A stretch of 64,000 nucleotides of DNA from CAZDDB01 sp963843285 (GCA_963843285.1 CAWJJO010000004.1:71715-135714); one strand, 5' to 3'. Positions 16,154 to 26,402 are shown, numbered from the stretch's first letter. Notes: a model not told the origin generated them from the sequence alone. A program made the numbers and translations.

Positions 16154-16636
16154 ATGAAGCTGATACGAAACGGTTATATCCGGGACCGCTCGATGTTTCT
16201 CGCTGTTTCTTTTGGTCTCAAGATTCTGCGGGAAGGTCGCGAGCTGGACGAAGCCGTTCGGATTCCATCCACATACTATTCCGTAGATGCCACGAAACTG
16301 CGGCGTCATCTTGTCAACAGAACGGGAATTCCATCAGCCAAGAAAAGACTTGTATGGCCGGAATGCACGATCTGCGGGAAAAACGGAAAAACCCGGCTTG
16401 CTGATTACGAAATCCGGACCGACAAGTACTATCCGGATCTTCGAAGAAGCTTTGAAGAAATGTACGGAAGACACCTGGATCCATTGACACCCTATCTTTG
16501 CGAAGATTGTTATCGCAAACGCATGCAGCCGATCCAAAAACAATCGTTGTTTCCGACCGAATGGGAAGAAACAGCGGAACGAATCGATCCACGCCGGTTT
16601 CAACCGCGCTCGAACATGGTCAGCAAAGCAAGCTGA
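16154..16636 (+). CDS. Hypothetical protein with two CxxC pairs
   Basis: A 160-residue soluble, basic protein that I do not recognise. CTIC (71-74) and CEDC (116-119) are spaced like the two halves of a zinc ribbon or rubredoxin-like knuckle. The first 60 residues are strand-rich, and the tail is Glu/Arg-rich. ATG 16154 has only a weak ribosome site; AGGAGG at 16088 is too far upstream and is followed by a short six-codon frame. It converges on the permease gene, and a partial family A repeat lies between them. Base composition resembles its neighbours. Confidence 0.6.
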   Translation: MKLIRNGYIRDRSMFLAVSFGLKILREGRELDEAVRIPSTYYSVDATKLRRHLVNRTGIPSAKKRLVWPECTICGKNGKTRLADYEIRTDKYYPDLRRSFEEMYGRHLDPLTPYLCEDCYRKRMQPIQKQSLFPTEWEETAERIDPRRFQPRSNMVSKAS

Positions 16637-16644
16637 AAAATACT

Positions 16645-16666
16645 GCAGGCAAGATGCTTGCGCTCC
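16645..16666. repeat. Partial REP-like repeat, family A
   Basis: GCAGGCAAGATGCTTGCGCTCC is half of the family A unit and lies between two convergent genes. Confidence 0.6.
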
Positions 16667-16684
16667 ACGCGTAACCACATTCCG

Positions 16685-19105
16685 CTATTCTGAGCGAAGC
16701 GCAACGTACGGATCCACGGCCGCAGCTCTTCGCGCGGGCAACCAGCATGCAAGAAGCGCAACCGCAACAAGAAACAAAGCGACGGAAACCAGTGGCAAGG
16801 CTTCCGTTGGGCTGACTTCAAAAAGCATACTCTGCATCAATCGAGTAAATCCTAGAGCTGCGAGCAATCCAACGCTCGCTCCTGCCACCACCGGCGATCC
16901 GGCTTGTATCAAAATCAGCCGCAATACTTCGCGCGAAGATGCGCCCAGCGCCATGCGCACACCGATCTCCTGAACGCGCTGCAACACGGTGTACGACATC
17001 ACACCGTAAACGCCTACCGCCGCAAGAATGAGAGCGACTGCCGCAAGGATGGCCATCAAAATCATGTTGAACTTTGCATGGATGGTCGTTCCATCCAGCC
17101 AGTCTTCCATGGTTTTGATATCCGCGACCGGCTGATCCGGATCAAAGGAGCGAACGATCTGACGAACCGACGGGATGAAGTCTACAGGGTTGCCGCGCGT
17201 TCGCACCGTGATGGTCATCATGGACATCGCCAGCTCCGGATGTGGCCAGTACACTCCCGGCCGCACTTCGCTCGCGAGGTCTGCATGTTTCACATCGCCG
17301 ACTACGCCGATAATGGTGGTAGGAGGATTCGGATCGCGCATGTCGATTGTCAAACGCTTTCCGATCGGATCTTCGTGCGGAAAATATTTATCCGCGAGCG
17401 CCTTGTTGATCACGACGACACGTTTCGCTTCCGTCGCTTCTATCGCATTCGGAACACGTCCGCGAAGCACCGGTATCTGCATGGTGCGGAAAAATTTCTC
17501 GTCCGTGATGAACACCTCTGTTACAGGCTCCTGGCCAACAACAGGCTTCGGCCTTCCTTCGATATAAAAACCGGTACCGGCTGGAGGTCCGGCAAATGGG
17601 AGAAAGCTGATCGCGCCTGCGGAAACCACTTCCGGCATTGAATTCAGACGTTCTATGATCCGCCGAAAAAAAGCGATCCTCTGAGCCTCTTCGGGATACT
17701 TCCTTTCGGAGATAACGACTCTGAACGTGAGTACACGGTCCGGATTGAAACCTGGATTGACTGCAGCGAGATGAGCAAAGCTCTGAATCAGCAACGCTGC
17801 GCCCGCGAGGAGAACCATTGCAAGTGAAAGCTCAGCAATGATCAATGCGTTGCGATAGCGTGTGCCTTTCACCGTTGCGCCCTTTGCCGTTTCTTTCAAA
17901 TGTTCCTGTACATTCCACCGCGATGCTTCCCACGCAGGAATCATGCCGAACAGCAGACCGGTAAAGATGGATGCGCCCAGTGCAAAAAGTACGACCGGCG
18001 GATTTACATGGACATCGCGGAAATCAATTCCGTACTGCGAGCCAAGAAGACCAAGCGCATCGACTCCCCAGAAGGCAAGACACAATCCTACAGCGCCCCC
18101 GATTATTGCAATCAGTACGCTTTCCGTCAGTAACTGCCGGGCGATCTGGAACGGTGTAGCCCCAAGTGATGAGCGAACTGCAATTTCCTTTGTAGCAGAG
18201 AGGGCTCGGGTTAACAAAAGATTTGCCACATTCGTACATGCGATCAGCAAAACAAAAATTACGGCTCCCGAAAGAATCAATAGAGCGGTCCTGACTTCAC
18301 CACTGAGCTGATCGCGTAACGGAACAACCGTAGCTCCCCAATTGGTATTAAAGTCTTTGTATTGTTTCTCCAGGTTTGCGGCCACTCGAGTCATTTCCGC
18401 TTGTGCTTGCTCGATCGATTTGCCCTGCTTCAAGCGCGCAACCGTCATGAGAAAACGACCCTGACGCGTCCGCATCTCAGGTCTAATGGGCCACCGGACC
18501 CAAATGTCCGGCGCCTTGCGGATGAACGAACCTTTCTGGATGTACCATTTGAAGGAGGGGGGCATGATTCCGATGATGGTCGTTTCTTTATCGTTGAGAA
18601 TGATCTTCTTTCCAACAATCTGCGGATCGCTGCCAAAGCGCCGTTGCCAGAGACCATAGCTCAGTACTGCAAGCCGTGAATCAGGATCTCCAGCGGTAAA
18701 AATCCTCCCATACAATGGAACCGCGCCGATAACGGAAAAAAAATTGGGAGTTACGAATTCGGCAGGAACTTCCTCAGGCTCTCCGCCGCCGGTGATATTG
18801 CCGGGATTATCTAAAAACGCGGCCATATCTTCGAAGACACGATTCTGTTCTTTCCAGTCGGAATAATTCGCGGGATTTACAACGTTCTGATCTTGATTCT
18901 CGAAGCGGTCCGCTTCCCATACAATCGCCAGCCGGTCAGCATCGCGATACGGCAATGACTGCCACAAGACGGCGTACAGCACGCTGAATATCGACGTAGT
19001 GGCGCCGATCCCAAGAGCCAGAACAACGATGGCGGCCAGTGAATATGCGGGGCGGCGAAACAAAATTCTCAAACTGTAACGAAGATCGCGCATGAGAATA
19101 TCCAT
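16685..19105 (-). CDS. Orphan MacB/FtsX-type ABC permease (acidobacterial duplicated permease, ADOP)
   Basis: An 806-residue inner-membrane protein with the duplicated MacB layout: membrane helix (residues 20-42), a periplasmic MacB_PCD domain, an FtsX block (three helices near 280-400), one helix and a second periplasmic domain, then a final FtsX block near 680-795. The N-terminal MRDLRYSLRILFRRPAYS is the signature start of the ADOP group so frequent in Acidobacteriota. No ATPase gene is adjacent, which is usual for these orphan permeases. It may join an ATPase encoded elsewhere for export of lipids, peptides or drugs, but the substrate cannot be inferred. A 218-bp gap upstream carries one repeat and no gene. 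Confidence 0.93.
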   Translation of the reverse strand: MDILMRDLRYSLRILFRRPAYSLAAIVVLALGIGATTSIFSVLYAVLWQSLPYRDADRLAIVWEADRFENQDQNVVNPANYSDWKEQNRVFEDMAAFLDNPGNITGGGEPEEVPAEFVTPNFFSVIGAVPLYGRIFTAGDPDSRLAVLSYGLWQRRFGSDPQIVGKKIILNDKETTIIGIMPPSFKWYIQKGSFIRKAPDIWVRWPIRPEMRTRQGRFLMTVARLKQGKSIEQAQAEMTRVAANLEKQYKDFNTNWGATVVPLRDQLSGEVRTALLILSGAVIFVLLIACTNVANLLLTRALSATKEIAVRSSLGATPFQIARQLLTESVLIAIIGGAVGLCLAFWGVDALGLLGSQYGIDFRDVHVNPPVVLFALGASIFTGLLFGMIPAWEASRWNVQEHLKETAKGATVKGTRYRNALIIAELSLAMVLLAGAALLIQSFAHLAAVNPGFNPDRVLTFRVVISERKYPEEAQRIAFFRRIIERLNSMPEVVSAGAISFLPFAGPPAGTGFYIEGRPKPVVGQEPVTEVFITDEKFFRTMQIPVLRGRVPNAIEATEAKRVVVINKALADKYFPHEDPIGKRLTIDMRDPNPPTTIIGVVGDVKHADLASEVRPGVYWPHPELAMSMMTITVRTRGNPVDFIPSVRQIVRSFDPDQPVADIKTMEDWLDGTTIHAKFNMILMAILAAVALILAAVGVYGVMSYTVLQRVQEIGVRMALGASSREVLRLILIQAGSPVVAGASVGLLAALGFTRLMQSMLFEVSPTEALPLVSVALFLVAVALLACWLPARRAAAVDPYVALRSE

Positions 19106-19242
19106 GGCAATACACTCCTATCCCAGACCGTCTTTGCAATTCTCGTGCCCTGACAGGTAGAGGAAAGTCTCTCGCAAAGACCCAAGGAACGTAAAGTTTT
19201 ATGTCCGGTTGTGGGATGTGAGTTGTCTGAGAACGGACACAT

Positions 19243-19295
19243 GGAGCGCAGGTGTCTCGCCTGCATTATGGGTCGCAGGCTTCCAGCCTGCATGG
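19243..19295. repeat. REP-like palindromic pair, family A
   Basis: GGAGCGCAGGTGTCTCGCCTGC, the linker ATTATGGGTC, then GCAGGCTTCCAGCCTGC. It is nearly the same as 8818-8871 and is the only recognisable structure in the gap 19106-19323. Confidence 0.8.
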
Positions 19296-19323
19296 TTTAC
19301 AATGCACCTGACCCGAGCACGGA

Positions 19324-22300
19324 TCACCGGGATGCTTTTTGTCGAGCGATTTTAGATTCGTACAGTTGTGTTAAGAAATCGTAGAGAACAAGTTCCTGTT
19401 TTCGCTGGGCGGAGCGCAATAAGCGGTTCGCAAACATGTGGACGTAGCTGGGAGCGAGTTCGATTCGGGGAACAGAAAGCTTTCCGGATCGTTCCACCGC
19501 TGCGAGCTCTGAGAAGATGGGGATCAGACGGTTCGATCGCAGCCTGAGGATTTCAAATCCTGGCGCCAGCAGATGGTCCTGATCGTATTCCGCATCCAGA
19601 AGAACCTCCAGATGCTTGCGTTCCTTCCGAAGTTTATCGCCGAGCTCATGGGTAAACTTTGTATCTACGCGAAACTCCTTTGCAAAACGGTCTCGCGCTT
19701 CCTTCATCACATTGAGTTTTGTTTCTAGATCGAAGCCCAGATCGCTAAGAAGCACATCGATTCCACGGAGTGCAAGGCGCCATCGCTCGTTCAGTCCTTC
19801 ATCCCCCTGATCGAGGAGCTCAAGAATTTCCAGAACTGCCTCGCTGTCGACATGGAAGAACCGCTCTGCCAGTTCCATTCCTTCTGCGCCTCCGTAACGC
19901 TCCACCTCGCGTTCGTATGTATCCAGCTGGACGCGCCAGAGACTTTCGTCCGCCAGCAGGGAATTCGCCACCGATTGCAGTTTGGGAAGAGCGTCCGAAT
20001 ACAATCCGTTCGGGTCGCCATGAATCCGCACACGCAGATGCCAGTCTGGATCTCCGTAACGAATGAAGAACCAGCGGTCGACGGAATTCGAAGCAGCGAT
20101 TTCGCGAAGTACCGAAGCCAGGACGTCTCGAAGCAAATGATCTGCGGTTGCCGTGCCCGTATACAGTTTGAAGTACAGCCATTCCGAGCCTGGCGGAAAC
20201 GTGCGTTTCAATGGAGCGCCTGTCGCGACGTGTGATCTTTGCTCCGCAACTTCCTTCAACGCGGAAGTTTCCTCTGCCTGCCTTACAAAGGGGACGATGA
20301 GCTCATGTACGAATCTGCCTTCCGGCCCCTGCGCGCACAACTGATCCATCGCCGGAAACATTTCCACGAGCTCAGCTTCTTCGCGCGCCTTCACAAGATG
20401 CGCAAAAGTTTCGACGCATAGAACATTATCAAAATCAAAGGGGAGCACATTGTCGTAGTCTTGCAAAGCAACCCAACGAGGTATCCGCCGCTCAGCCCGC
20501 CAGGATTGAATCGTCTGGAACAACTCCGCCCCATGAATTTTGCGAAATGCCGGATCTCTTCTTTGGTCAAGCGCCAGCGGGCTTTAAAAAATACAAGACG
20601 TCCTGCCGTTACGCGAGGCAGAAAAGGCGCTTTTCGAAGAATACCCCAGTCCCAACCGGCCCATTCTGTAATCTGCTGGTGTTGAATGACGCACAGAAAG
20701 CGGTAAATACCGAGCTGGCTCATTTTGAAGTTGTGAGCATTGGTCATGCGAGGGATAATCTCACGCCCAAGTTGCGCAGAGCGCAAGAGCACGCGTTCTC
20801 CGTTCACGGAAACACGAAGGTCGGTCACCAGAATTTGCCGATCCGGTGGAACACCTGGGTGTCCGAGGTAGGGATTTCGTAGTCGCGTAGAACCGGACGG
20901 CACAGGATGTTGCCGAGACGTCCTTCCGGCAGATGTCACGATTCGGCAAAGAGGGCATCGGGGCGCAGCGCTTCTTCGGAGCGAAGATGCTGCTCCACAT
21001 AACGTCGCAATGTTTCCATCCGCGTGGCAGAAGCGGCCCAGCAGGCTCGCGCCGGACGGACCGGATACGGTGGAAATGAGCACACGAAAGTCACCTTTCG
21101 CCAACGCGTCTTGTGAAGTCGCAGCAACAGCGGCGATCACCGCAAATGCGTCAGGAAGTTGCAACGAATTCTTGTCGCTTAGAGTTTCCAGTTCGCGCGA
21201 ATCCAGACTCAGCTCGCTAGCACCGCTTTGAAGAATCTCGCTAAGCTTCCGAAGCAGAAAATTCTCACGTTCGCTCCAGGGCGTGTTGTCATCCGAGGAA
21301 GTTGGAAAAGGAAGTCCTTGAAGCAATGGTGATGTATCCTCGGTTGCTTCGAAACCGACGCCGGACTCTTCGTCCAGAGCTTCCACGAGCGGTACTTCTC
21401 GGCCCTCGTATCGCGCCCGAAAAGCCTCTCTAAAGCGCTTCAAGCTTTCCGGTTCAGAGCGACGCCGGATCTTGCGCAAAATCTCCACGCCTCGTTCTAT
21501 TTCTTCCAACACTGCGTTACCCAGAGTTGCGCCGATCGCGGGCTTCATCAGATCCACCTGGTAGAGCCGCGGCAATTCAACTTTCGCAGGCAATTTGCTG
21601 AGGCTCTGAGCGATGCCGCGGTAGCGTTCCCGCTTTGCTCCTAAACCACCCGCATCAATGTCGTACAATTCCGAGCGAATTTGATCCAGAATGCCGGCAA
21701 TGTGCGAAGTCTCCGCATGGCCTTGAAGCCGTTCAATCAGCGGATGAATCGGCTCCGGTCCCGTAACAGTTAGCTGGAGATCCGGGATGAGCACCTGACT
21801 CTCGATCAATTCTCCGATGTACTCTTCCGCTTCCTCCATGGAAACATCTTCATCTGCAAGAGGCGCGGTCAGCTCAGCAAACGAAGCGCCGGATTGAGAA
21901 CGGGTGAGAGTTGCTTCGAGGTAATCGGTTTTTTCGATAGCGGTGAGACGAAAGGATCGGACCTTGTCTTGCAGGTGCGATTCTACATAGCGAAGACGTC
22001 CCGCTACGGAATAAAGGCTGGAGTTTGGCCGGTAGCGAAACAGGTTTCTAAATTCGGGATTTTTTGAATTGGATTCGGCCAACGCATAGAGGTAATCCAT
22101 ATCAAGCCGCGTATGCCGCTTGTACTTTTTGTGCTCCCCTATAGTCAGTTGTGTCTGGCTGGCAATCGTTCCAACTGAAGTGCCGGCAAATAAGCCGAAT
22201 GGTGTAGCGCGACCTGCCATTCGCGCGAAATAGCGTACGAGTGCGCGTTCGATCCGCTGCCCGCGTTCACTTTCCGGCTCACGCAACCAGACATCCAGTG

Positions 22301-22553
22301 AATCATCGAGATCGGGAGAAGCGACAAAGATAGCATCCCGAACCTCTTCTCGCGAGACAATTCCGAACAAACGCTCGCGAAGCCGTTCTCGATCCGCCGC
22401 GAGCGCTTGCTCAAATCGTGCAGGATCGTTTCGCGCAGCAGGCGCCTGGAGTTCTTCACTCCACCGCAAAAGTTCGTCGAATGGCAGCAGGGGTGTGCGC
22501 ATCGCAAAGAACCCCGAATGCGTAAACGAATTCCGATGTTTCCGTGCTGTCAT
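19324..22553 (-). pseudogene. Class I lanthipeptide dehydratase gene (lanB type), broken by several indels
   Basis: LanB enzymes dehydrate Ser/Thr of a precursor using glutamyl-tRNA. The N-terminal glutamylation domain starts at 22553 and reads cleanly to GRFCHAD (about 21015). Then the frame changes. HLRSEEALRPDALFAE is in a second frame, followed by a TGA, and GRLGNILCRPVLRDYEIP continues in that frame. YLGHPGVPPDRQI returns to the first frame. A last shift near 20535 leads to LFQTIQSWRAERRIPRW and the elimination (SpaB_C) domain to 19324. In the correct frames the protein would be about 1,070 residues with normal sequence throughout. At least three net frameshifts plus a compensating pair of indels are needed. 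Neighbouring long genes are intact, so decay is more likely than uniformly bad sequence, but errors are not excluded. Confidence 0.85.
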
Positions 22554-22618
22554 CCTGATTCATTCTAACCCGCGAGCGAGTATCCCTGCATGACGTATGA
22601 TCGAATAGGCTGGCTTGT

Positions 22619-23872
22619 CTAATGAATGTTTACCAGAAGCATGCGATCCCACTCCGGCCGGACTGAAGTAGCTGCGGCAAGAAGCGCAAGGGCTATTCCG
22701 GTTACGCCGGTCAGAAAGCTCGGTTCGTTTACCCATCGAACAGAGCCATCGGGCTCGGGCGAGTAGGCGGAGTATCCTGCGCTGCCACGGCCCGGTTTTC
22801 TCATTTCTAATGTGCGCTGAAACCAGAATCGTGCCGCTTCTTTGAGCCATTTCTTGCCGGTTGCCTGAAACATCCGGTTGAAAATATGACCCAGACCTGC
22901 TGCGCCGTGGCAGATGCCGGCATCCTGTACTCGTGTTTCGGAAAGTGGCCGCACTGCCACGTGCCGGGCGATTCTCAATGCTTCTTCTTCCCATGATTTT
23001 TCACCAAGCGCTCGAGCGGCGGAAAGAAGCGCGACCGCAATCCCGGGGTCGCCGTAGCACCAGGCAGAACGGGAAGCGCCGTCTTCTAAATCCGGCCCGG
23101 CCCAGGAGGTAAAAATGGAGGCTTCGTTGTCGGGCAGCTTGTGCTTCAATAACCAGCTTACAGATCCAAGCAACAATCGCTTCGTCTTACGCCGCTGCAC
23201 GCCCGCTGCATAGGCGTTTCCCAGCAGCGCAATCACACCAGGAATGCCATGCGCCAACCCCAGGTTGTAGTAGCCGCGCGGGCATTTTTCGCGCTGCCAT
23301 TCCGGCAACAATTCAGGAGACGTATGCCAGGTGATCCCATCCGCGTCTTCTTCGGCGGTCTCCTCCAGATGGTCAATCACCTTCTTCAAACACTCCCGCG
23401 CTGTGCGGTGCCGCAAACGTTCCAAAGAGTAAACGCCAAATCCAACAAGCCCGTTAACCAAATCGTACTCGGCAAGCCAGCGCTTTTTCGTCAGGTAGTC
23501 ATTCAATGCTTGATCGATCTCTGAGGAATTTTCATCCTGATTCAGGAGTCTGGTATAAATATGGGTTGCTGCCCATGCGACTCCGGTAAAGCCGCCATAG
23601 AGGGACGGATGCATTGGCACGCTCGCCAATCCATCCACCGCCTCTTCCAGAAAACGCAATGAGGCATCTTTGTGTCCGGACCGGATTCCCGCCAGGGCAA
23701 GGTAGCAATAGAGAATCGCAAAGCCTGCCTTTCCTCCGGCAAGCGAGGCCCGTTCGGCCGGCCCGTCGTTCGGGGAAAACGCCGGCCTGCTCAAACTTCT
23801 TGCGATGGCTTCAACAGTTTGAAGAGCCTGCGCGCGAGAGCCACCAGTCAGGATCGGACGCCATGTAGCCAT
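22619..23872 (-). CDS. LanC-like lanthionine cyclase
   Basis: A 417-residue (alpha/alpha)6-barrel protein. The LanC zinc ligands are present: C272 in WCYGDPG and C321-H322 in CHGAAG. The active-site His lies in LAHGIPG (H208). LanC adds Cys thiols to dehydrated Ser/Thr of a precursor peptide to form lanthionine rings. The gene lies 65 bp upstream of the broken lanB on the same strand, so the two form one operon. Its ATG overlaps the stop of a short degenerate frame (TGATG), suggesting former coupling to an upstream gene. With LanB broken it may be a relic or may serve a precursor dehydrated by another enzyme. Confidence 0.92.
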   Translation of the reverse strand: MATWRPILTGGSRAQALQTVEAIARSLSRPAFSPNDGPAERASLAGGKAGFAILYCYLALAGIRSGHKDASLRFLEEAVDGLASVPMHPSLYGGFTGVAWAATHIYTRLLNQDENSSEIDQALNDYLTKKRWLAEYDLVNGLVGFGVYSLERLRHRTARECLKKVIDHLEETAEEDADGITWHTSPELLPEWQREKCPRGYYNLGLAHGIPGVIALLGNAYAAGVQRRKTKRLLLGSVSWLLKHKLPDNEASIFTSWAGPDLEDGASRSAWCYGDPGIAVALLSAARALGEKSWEEEALRIARHVAVRPLSETRVQDAGICHGAAGLGHIFNRMFQATGKKWLKEAARFWFQRTLEMRKPGRGSAGYSAYSPEPDGSVRWVNEPSFLTGVTGIALALLAAATSVRPEWDRMLLVNIH

Positions 23873-24009
23873 CAGTTCTTACCCGAGATCAATTGTACCC
23901 GCAGATTTCTCCAGCCTTCAAGGAGTTCATTGTTCGCAACACAGAAAGATGGAGATCCGCTCCCGGCGCAGAAGTGCTTTGCGGACATATAGCAAAAGCA
24001 GTTCATCAT
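23872..24009 (-). other. Short Cys/Ser-rich reading frame whose stop overlaps the lanC start
   Basis: A 45-codon frame (MMNCFCYMSAKHFC at the start) with four Cys in its first 23 residues and a tail NELLEGWRNLRVQLISGKN. The stop overlaps the lanC ATG (TGATG). The Cys-rich part is at the wrong end for a leader-core precursor, and the tail reads more like the end of a larger lost protein. Either a remnant or chance. Confidence 0.25.
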
Positions 24010-24061
24010 ACGTCGTCTGCATCTTAGCCAACGGTGGCCAGTAGAGAAGCGCGTCAGTCAC
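23927..24061 (-). other. Short reading frame upstream of lanC, possible precursor peptide or gene remnant
   Basis: A 44-codon frame from a GTG (or 31 codons from ATG 24022) that ends in ISIFLCCEQ. It has a helical, leader-like body (YDELLLLYVRKALLRRER) followed by two Cys near the C-terminus. The position is right for a lanthipeptide precursor, but only one Ser and no Thr lie near the Cys pair, so it is a weak candidate. It is open upstream back to a TAG, which also fits a degenerate gene. Confidence 0.25.
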
Positions 24062-24093
24062 TTTGCTGTGAAGCAAACGAATGAATTTCTAAA

Positions 24094-24228
24094 TCATGTC
24101 CTCGTTCTTTTGATCTGCTTCGTCCTCCATGAGAATGACTTCATCAATGCCCCCGCTGGCAGAAACAAAACGATGACGGCCAGCGATGGCGCCGTCCAGA
24201 AAAGAATGTTGGAACTTCCGGAGCCCAT
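24094..24228 (-). other. Small membrane-helix reading frame downstream of the CoA-disulfide reductase gene
   Basis: A 44-codon frame with one strong membrane helix (APSLAVIVLFLPAGALM) and a basic tail. Read in the same frame, an AFMIAVIP stretch lies just upstream across a TGA, and the frame is that of the oxidoreductase gene, which stops at 24271. It may be the remnant of a small membrane protein gene. Confidence 0.3.
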
Positions 24229-24270
24229 ATACTTTCATGGAATGACGGCAATCATAAACGCGAAAAGTTG

Positions 24271-25947
24271 CTATGCCACAACGTCGTTAGCTGGACAGAG
24301 AAGGATTCCGCCCGTCAGATTGAGAACCCGTCCGAATTCGTTTTGCTGCAGAATCAACGCAGCCAGGTAACCGCGAAATCCGATCCGGCAGTAAACGACC
24401 GTCTGCTTGTCCGGGTTGAGTTCGCCTAGGCGATCTCTCAACTCATCAATCGGAATATGAATCGATCTCGGGAGATGCCCGGTCTGATATTCCGCAGCCG
24501 TCCGGACGTCAACGAGTTGTATGTTCTCGTTGTTGTTCATGCGGACGTGTAAATCGTCACAGGTGATCGTGCCGATCACCTCACGCGACACGTTCGCGGC
24601 CACAAAGCCGGCCATGATGACCGGATCCTTGGCCGCGGAAAATTGTGGAGCGTACGCCAGATCTAGATTCTCCAGATCTGTAACCTTCATTCGGCCGTAC
24701 AGAGCGGTCGCAATCACATCGATTCTTTTATCGACTCCGCGCTCCCCCACGATCTGGCTCCCCAACAACCTCCCCGATTCTTTTTCGACGACCAACTTCA
24801 TGTGCATGAGGGCTGCGCCCGGATAATAGCCGGCGTGGTCAAGCGAATGGGTGAATGACACGTAATGCGGAATGCCCTCTCGGATCGCTTCCCGCTCGGA
24901 AAGTCCTGTTTTGGCGGCGGTCACCCCCATGGACTCCACGATGGCCGTTCCCAGGGCGCCGGGGAAAGTAAGCTCACCTCCTGCCGCATTGGCGCCGGCC
25001 ACGCGTCCCTGCTTGTTTGCCGGTCCTGCCAGTGGTATCCGTGTCTTCCGACCCGTGACCAGGTGCGTGACTTCCACGGCATCGCCCGCAGCGTAGATAT
25101 ATGGATCCGAGGTCCGTTGATGTTCGTCAACATCGATGCCGCCCGCTGGTCCGATGACCAGTCCGCATTCGCGCGCAAGGCTAAGTTCGGGGCGGACGCC
25201 GACAGACAGGATCACCACATCAGCAGGGACTGCGCGTCCACTTTGAAGTATGACATGGTGAACAATCGGGGAACCGTCAAACGCTTTGATCCCGTCGGCA
25301 AGGATGAGTTCTACGCCTTGTGTTTCCAGGTGCGCGGCGACAAAGGCGGCCATATCCGGATCGAACGGAGGCAAAACTTGAGGAAGCATTTCCACAATGG
25401 CCACTTTCAACCCCCGGTGGTTGAGTGCTTCTGCGGCCTCAAGTCCGATGAAACCGGCACCCACAACTACCGCACGCTCAGGCTTTTCCATCTCAATCCA
25501 CTCCCGGATTCTCTCCGAGTCGGGCACGGTTTTTACGGTGAAGACATTGGCCGCAGGCAGGCCCGGCAGGGCGGGCACGATCGCTCCGGCGCCAGGGGCA
25601 AGCACCAGCGTGTCGTAGCTCTGAAGATAAGTGCCGTTGGACTCCAGATCTCTTACCTCGACCTGTTTGTTTTTCCGATCGATGCGCAGCACTTCGTGCC
25701 TGACATGCGCGCGGACACGGAAGCGATTCCATAGGGTTGTGGGGTCCTGAAGCAGCAGGTCATCGCGCTTCTTGATGTCTTGAGACACGTAGTAGGGAAG
25801 GCCACAGTTCGCGAAGGAAACGTACGGACCGCGTTCGAACAGAACAATTTCAGCCTGTTCGCTGGTCCGCCTCGCTTTGGCTGCTGCGCTCGCTCCGCCG
25901 GCAACTCCTCCTACAATGACAATCGTCTTCGATTGAACGGAACTCAT
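24271..25947 (-). CDS. CoA-disulfide-reductase-like flavoprotein with C-terminal rhodanese domain
   Basis: A 558-residue protein from ATG 25947, which follows GAGGTG. It has a FAD Rossmann motif (GGVAGG), then the redox Cys in SFANCGLPYY (C48), which is the CoADR signature with one active Cys and not the disulfide pair of other reductases. A second nucleotide motif (GAGFIGLEAAEAL) and a dimer domain follow. The last roughly 100 residues are a rhodanese domain with active Cys in VVYCRIGFRGY (C520). Known CoADR-Rhd proteins reduce CoA disulfide, CoA persulfide or polysulfide with NAD(P)H in the cytoplasm. The C-terminus (GGILLCPANDVVA) is shorter than usual. Neighbours give no pathway, though it lies next to the redox block. 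Confidence 0.9.
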   Translation of the reverse strand: MSSVQSKTIVIVGGVAGGASAAAKARRTSEQAEIVLFERGPYVSFANCGLPYYVSQDIKKRDDLLLQDPTTLWNRFRVRAHVRHEVLRIDRKNKQVEVRDLESNGTYLQSYDTLVLAPGAGAIVPALPGLPAANVFTVKTVPDSERIREWIEMEKPERAVVVGAGFIGLEAAEALNHRGLKVAIVEMLPQVLPPFDPDMAAFVAAHLETQGVELILADGIKAFDGSPIVHHVILQSGRAVPADVVILSVGVRPELSLARECGLVIGPAGGIDVDEHQRTSDPYIYAAGDAVEVTHLVTGRKTRIPLAGPANKQGRVAGANAAGGELTFPGALGTAIVESMGVTAAKTGLSEREAIREGIPHYVSFTHSLDHAGYYPGAALMHMKLVVEKESGRLLGSQIVGERGVDKRIDVIATALYGRMKVTDLENLDLAYAPQFSAAKDPVIMAGFVAANVSREVIGTITCDDLHVRMNNNENIQLVDVRTAAEYQTGHLPRSIHIPIDELRDRLGELNPDKQTVVYCRIGFRGYLAALILQQNEFGRVLNLTGGILLCPANDVVA

Positions 25948-26179
25948 GCAAAACACCTCGTCAAATACCGCGGCAGAACATTGTTGTCATTGTCAGGCCA
26001 TTCAGTTTAATCACTCTGTGTCCGGTTGAAAGAGTGCCTCTGTCCAACTTAATGTTTAGGGGCCCCGCCTGCCACCTTACCGGCGCCAAGCTTTCTGAGG
26101 ATGTCAATGTTTAAAAACTTGAGAAGGCAGTATTGCGAGGCGCGGCGATTAGGTACTGGATGAAAATTTACCGGCATCG

Positions 26180-26337
26180 ATGCGCGCAAGTTTGGAAAAG
26201 GCGGGAACGCCGATCGGTCCTTACGATCTGCTTCTCGCAGCACAGGCTCTGGCTGAGGATCTTGTTCTTGTAACAAACAACACTCGGGAATTTTTCGGCG
26301 TGTGACTCAGCTACGGTTGGAAGACTGGACGAAATAG
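26180..26337 (+). pseudogene. VapC (PIN-domain toxin) C-terminal remnant
   Basis: ASLEKAGTPIGPYDLLLAAQ and LVLVTNNTREF are the conserved C-terminal half of VapC RNases, including the Asp of the PYDLLLAA motif. A stop follows at 26303-26305, and the proper end QLRLEDWTK continues in another frame. The N-terminal half is absent. A second, shorter copy of the same tail lies at 33719-33787. The rest of the 638-bp gap 25948-26585 holds only the regulatory sites listed below. Confidence 0.7.
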
Positions 26338-26367
26338 CGCGGGCAGGGACGCCGTGCGATCTAGGTC

Positions 26368-26402
26368 TTGACAATCCTGTCAATAAGTTGACAAGGTGTC
26401 AG
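26368..26402. promoter_or_regulatory. Two tandem inverted repeats, candidate enhancer sites
   Basis: TTGACA-ATCC-TGTCAA (26368-26383) and TTGACA-AGG-TGTCAG (26388-26402). They lie about 90-125 bp upstream of the expected start of the sigma-54-type promoter at 26466, the usual distance for binding sites of an NtrC-type activator. The activator gene is not in the window. Confidence 0.5.

Noticed and set aside
19536..19572. tRNA-like GGTTCGATC stretch
   Set aside because: It is inside the lanB reading frame and cannot fold into a cloverleaf; no tRNA was found in the window.
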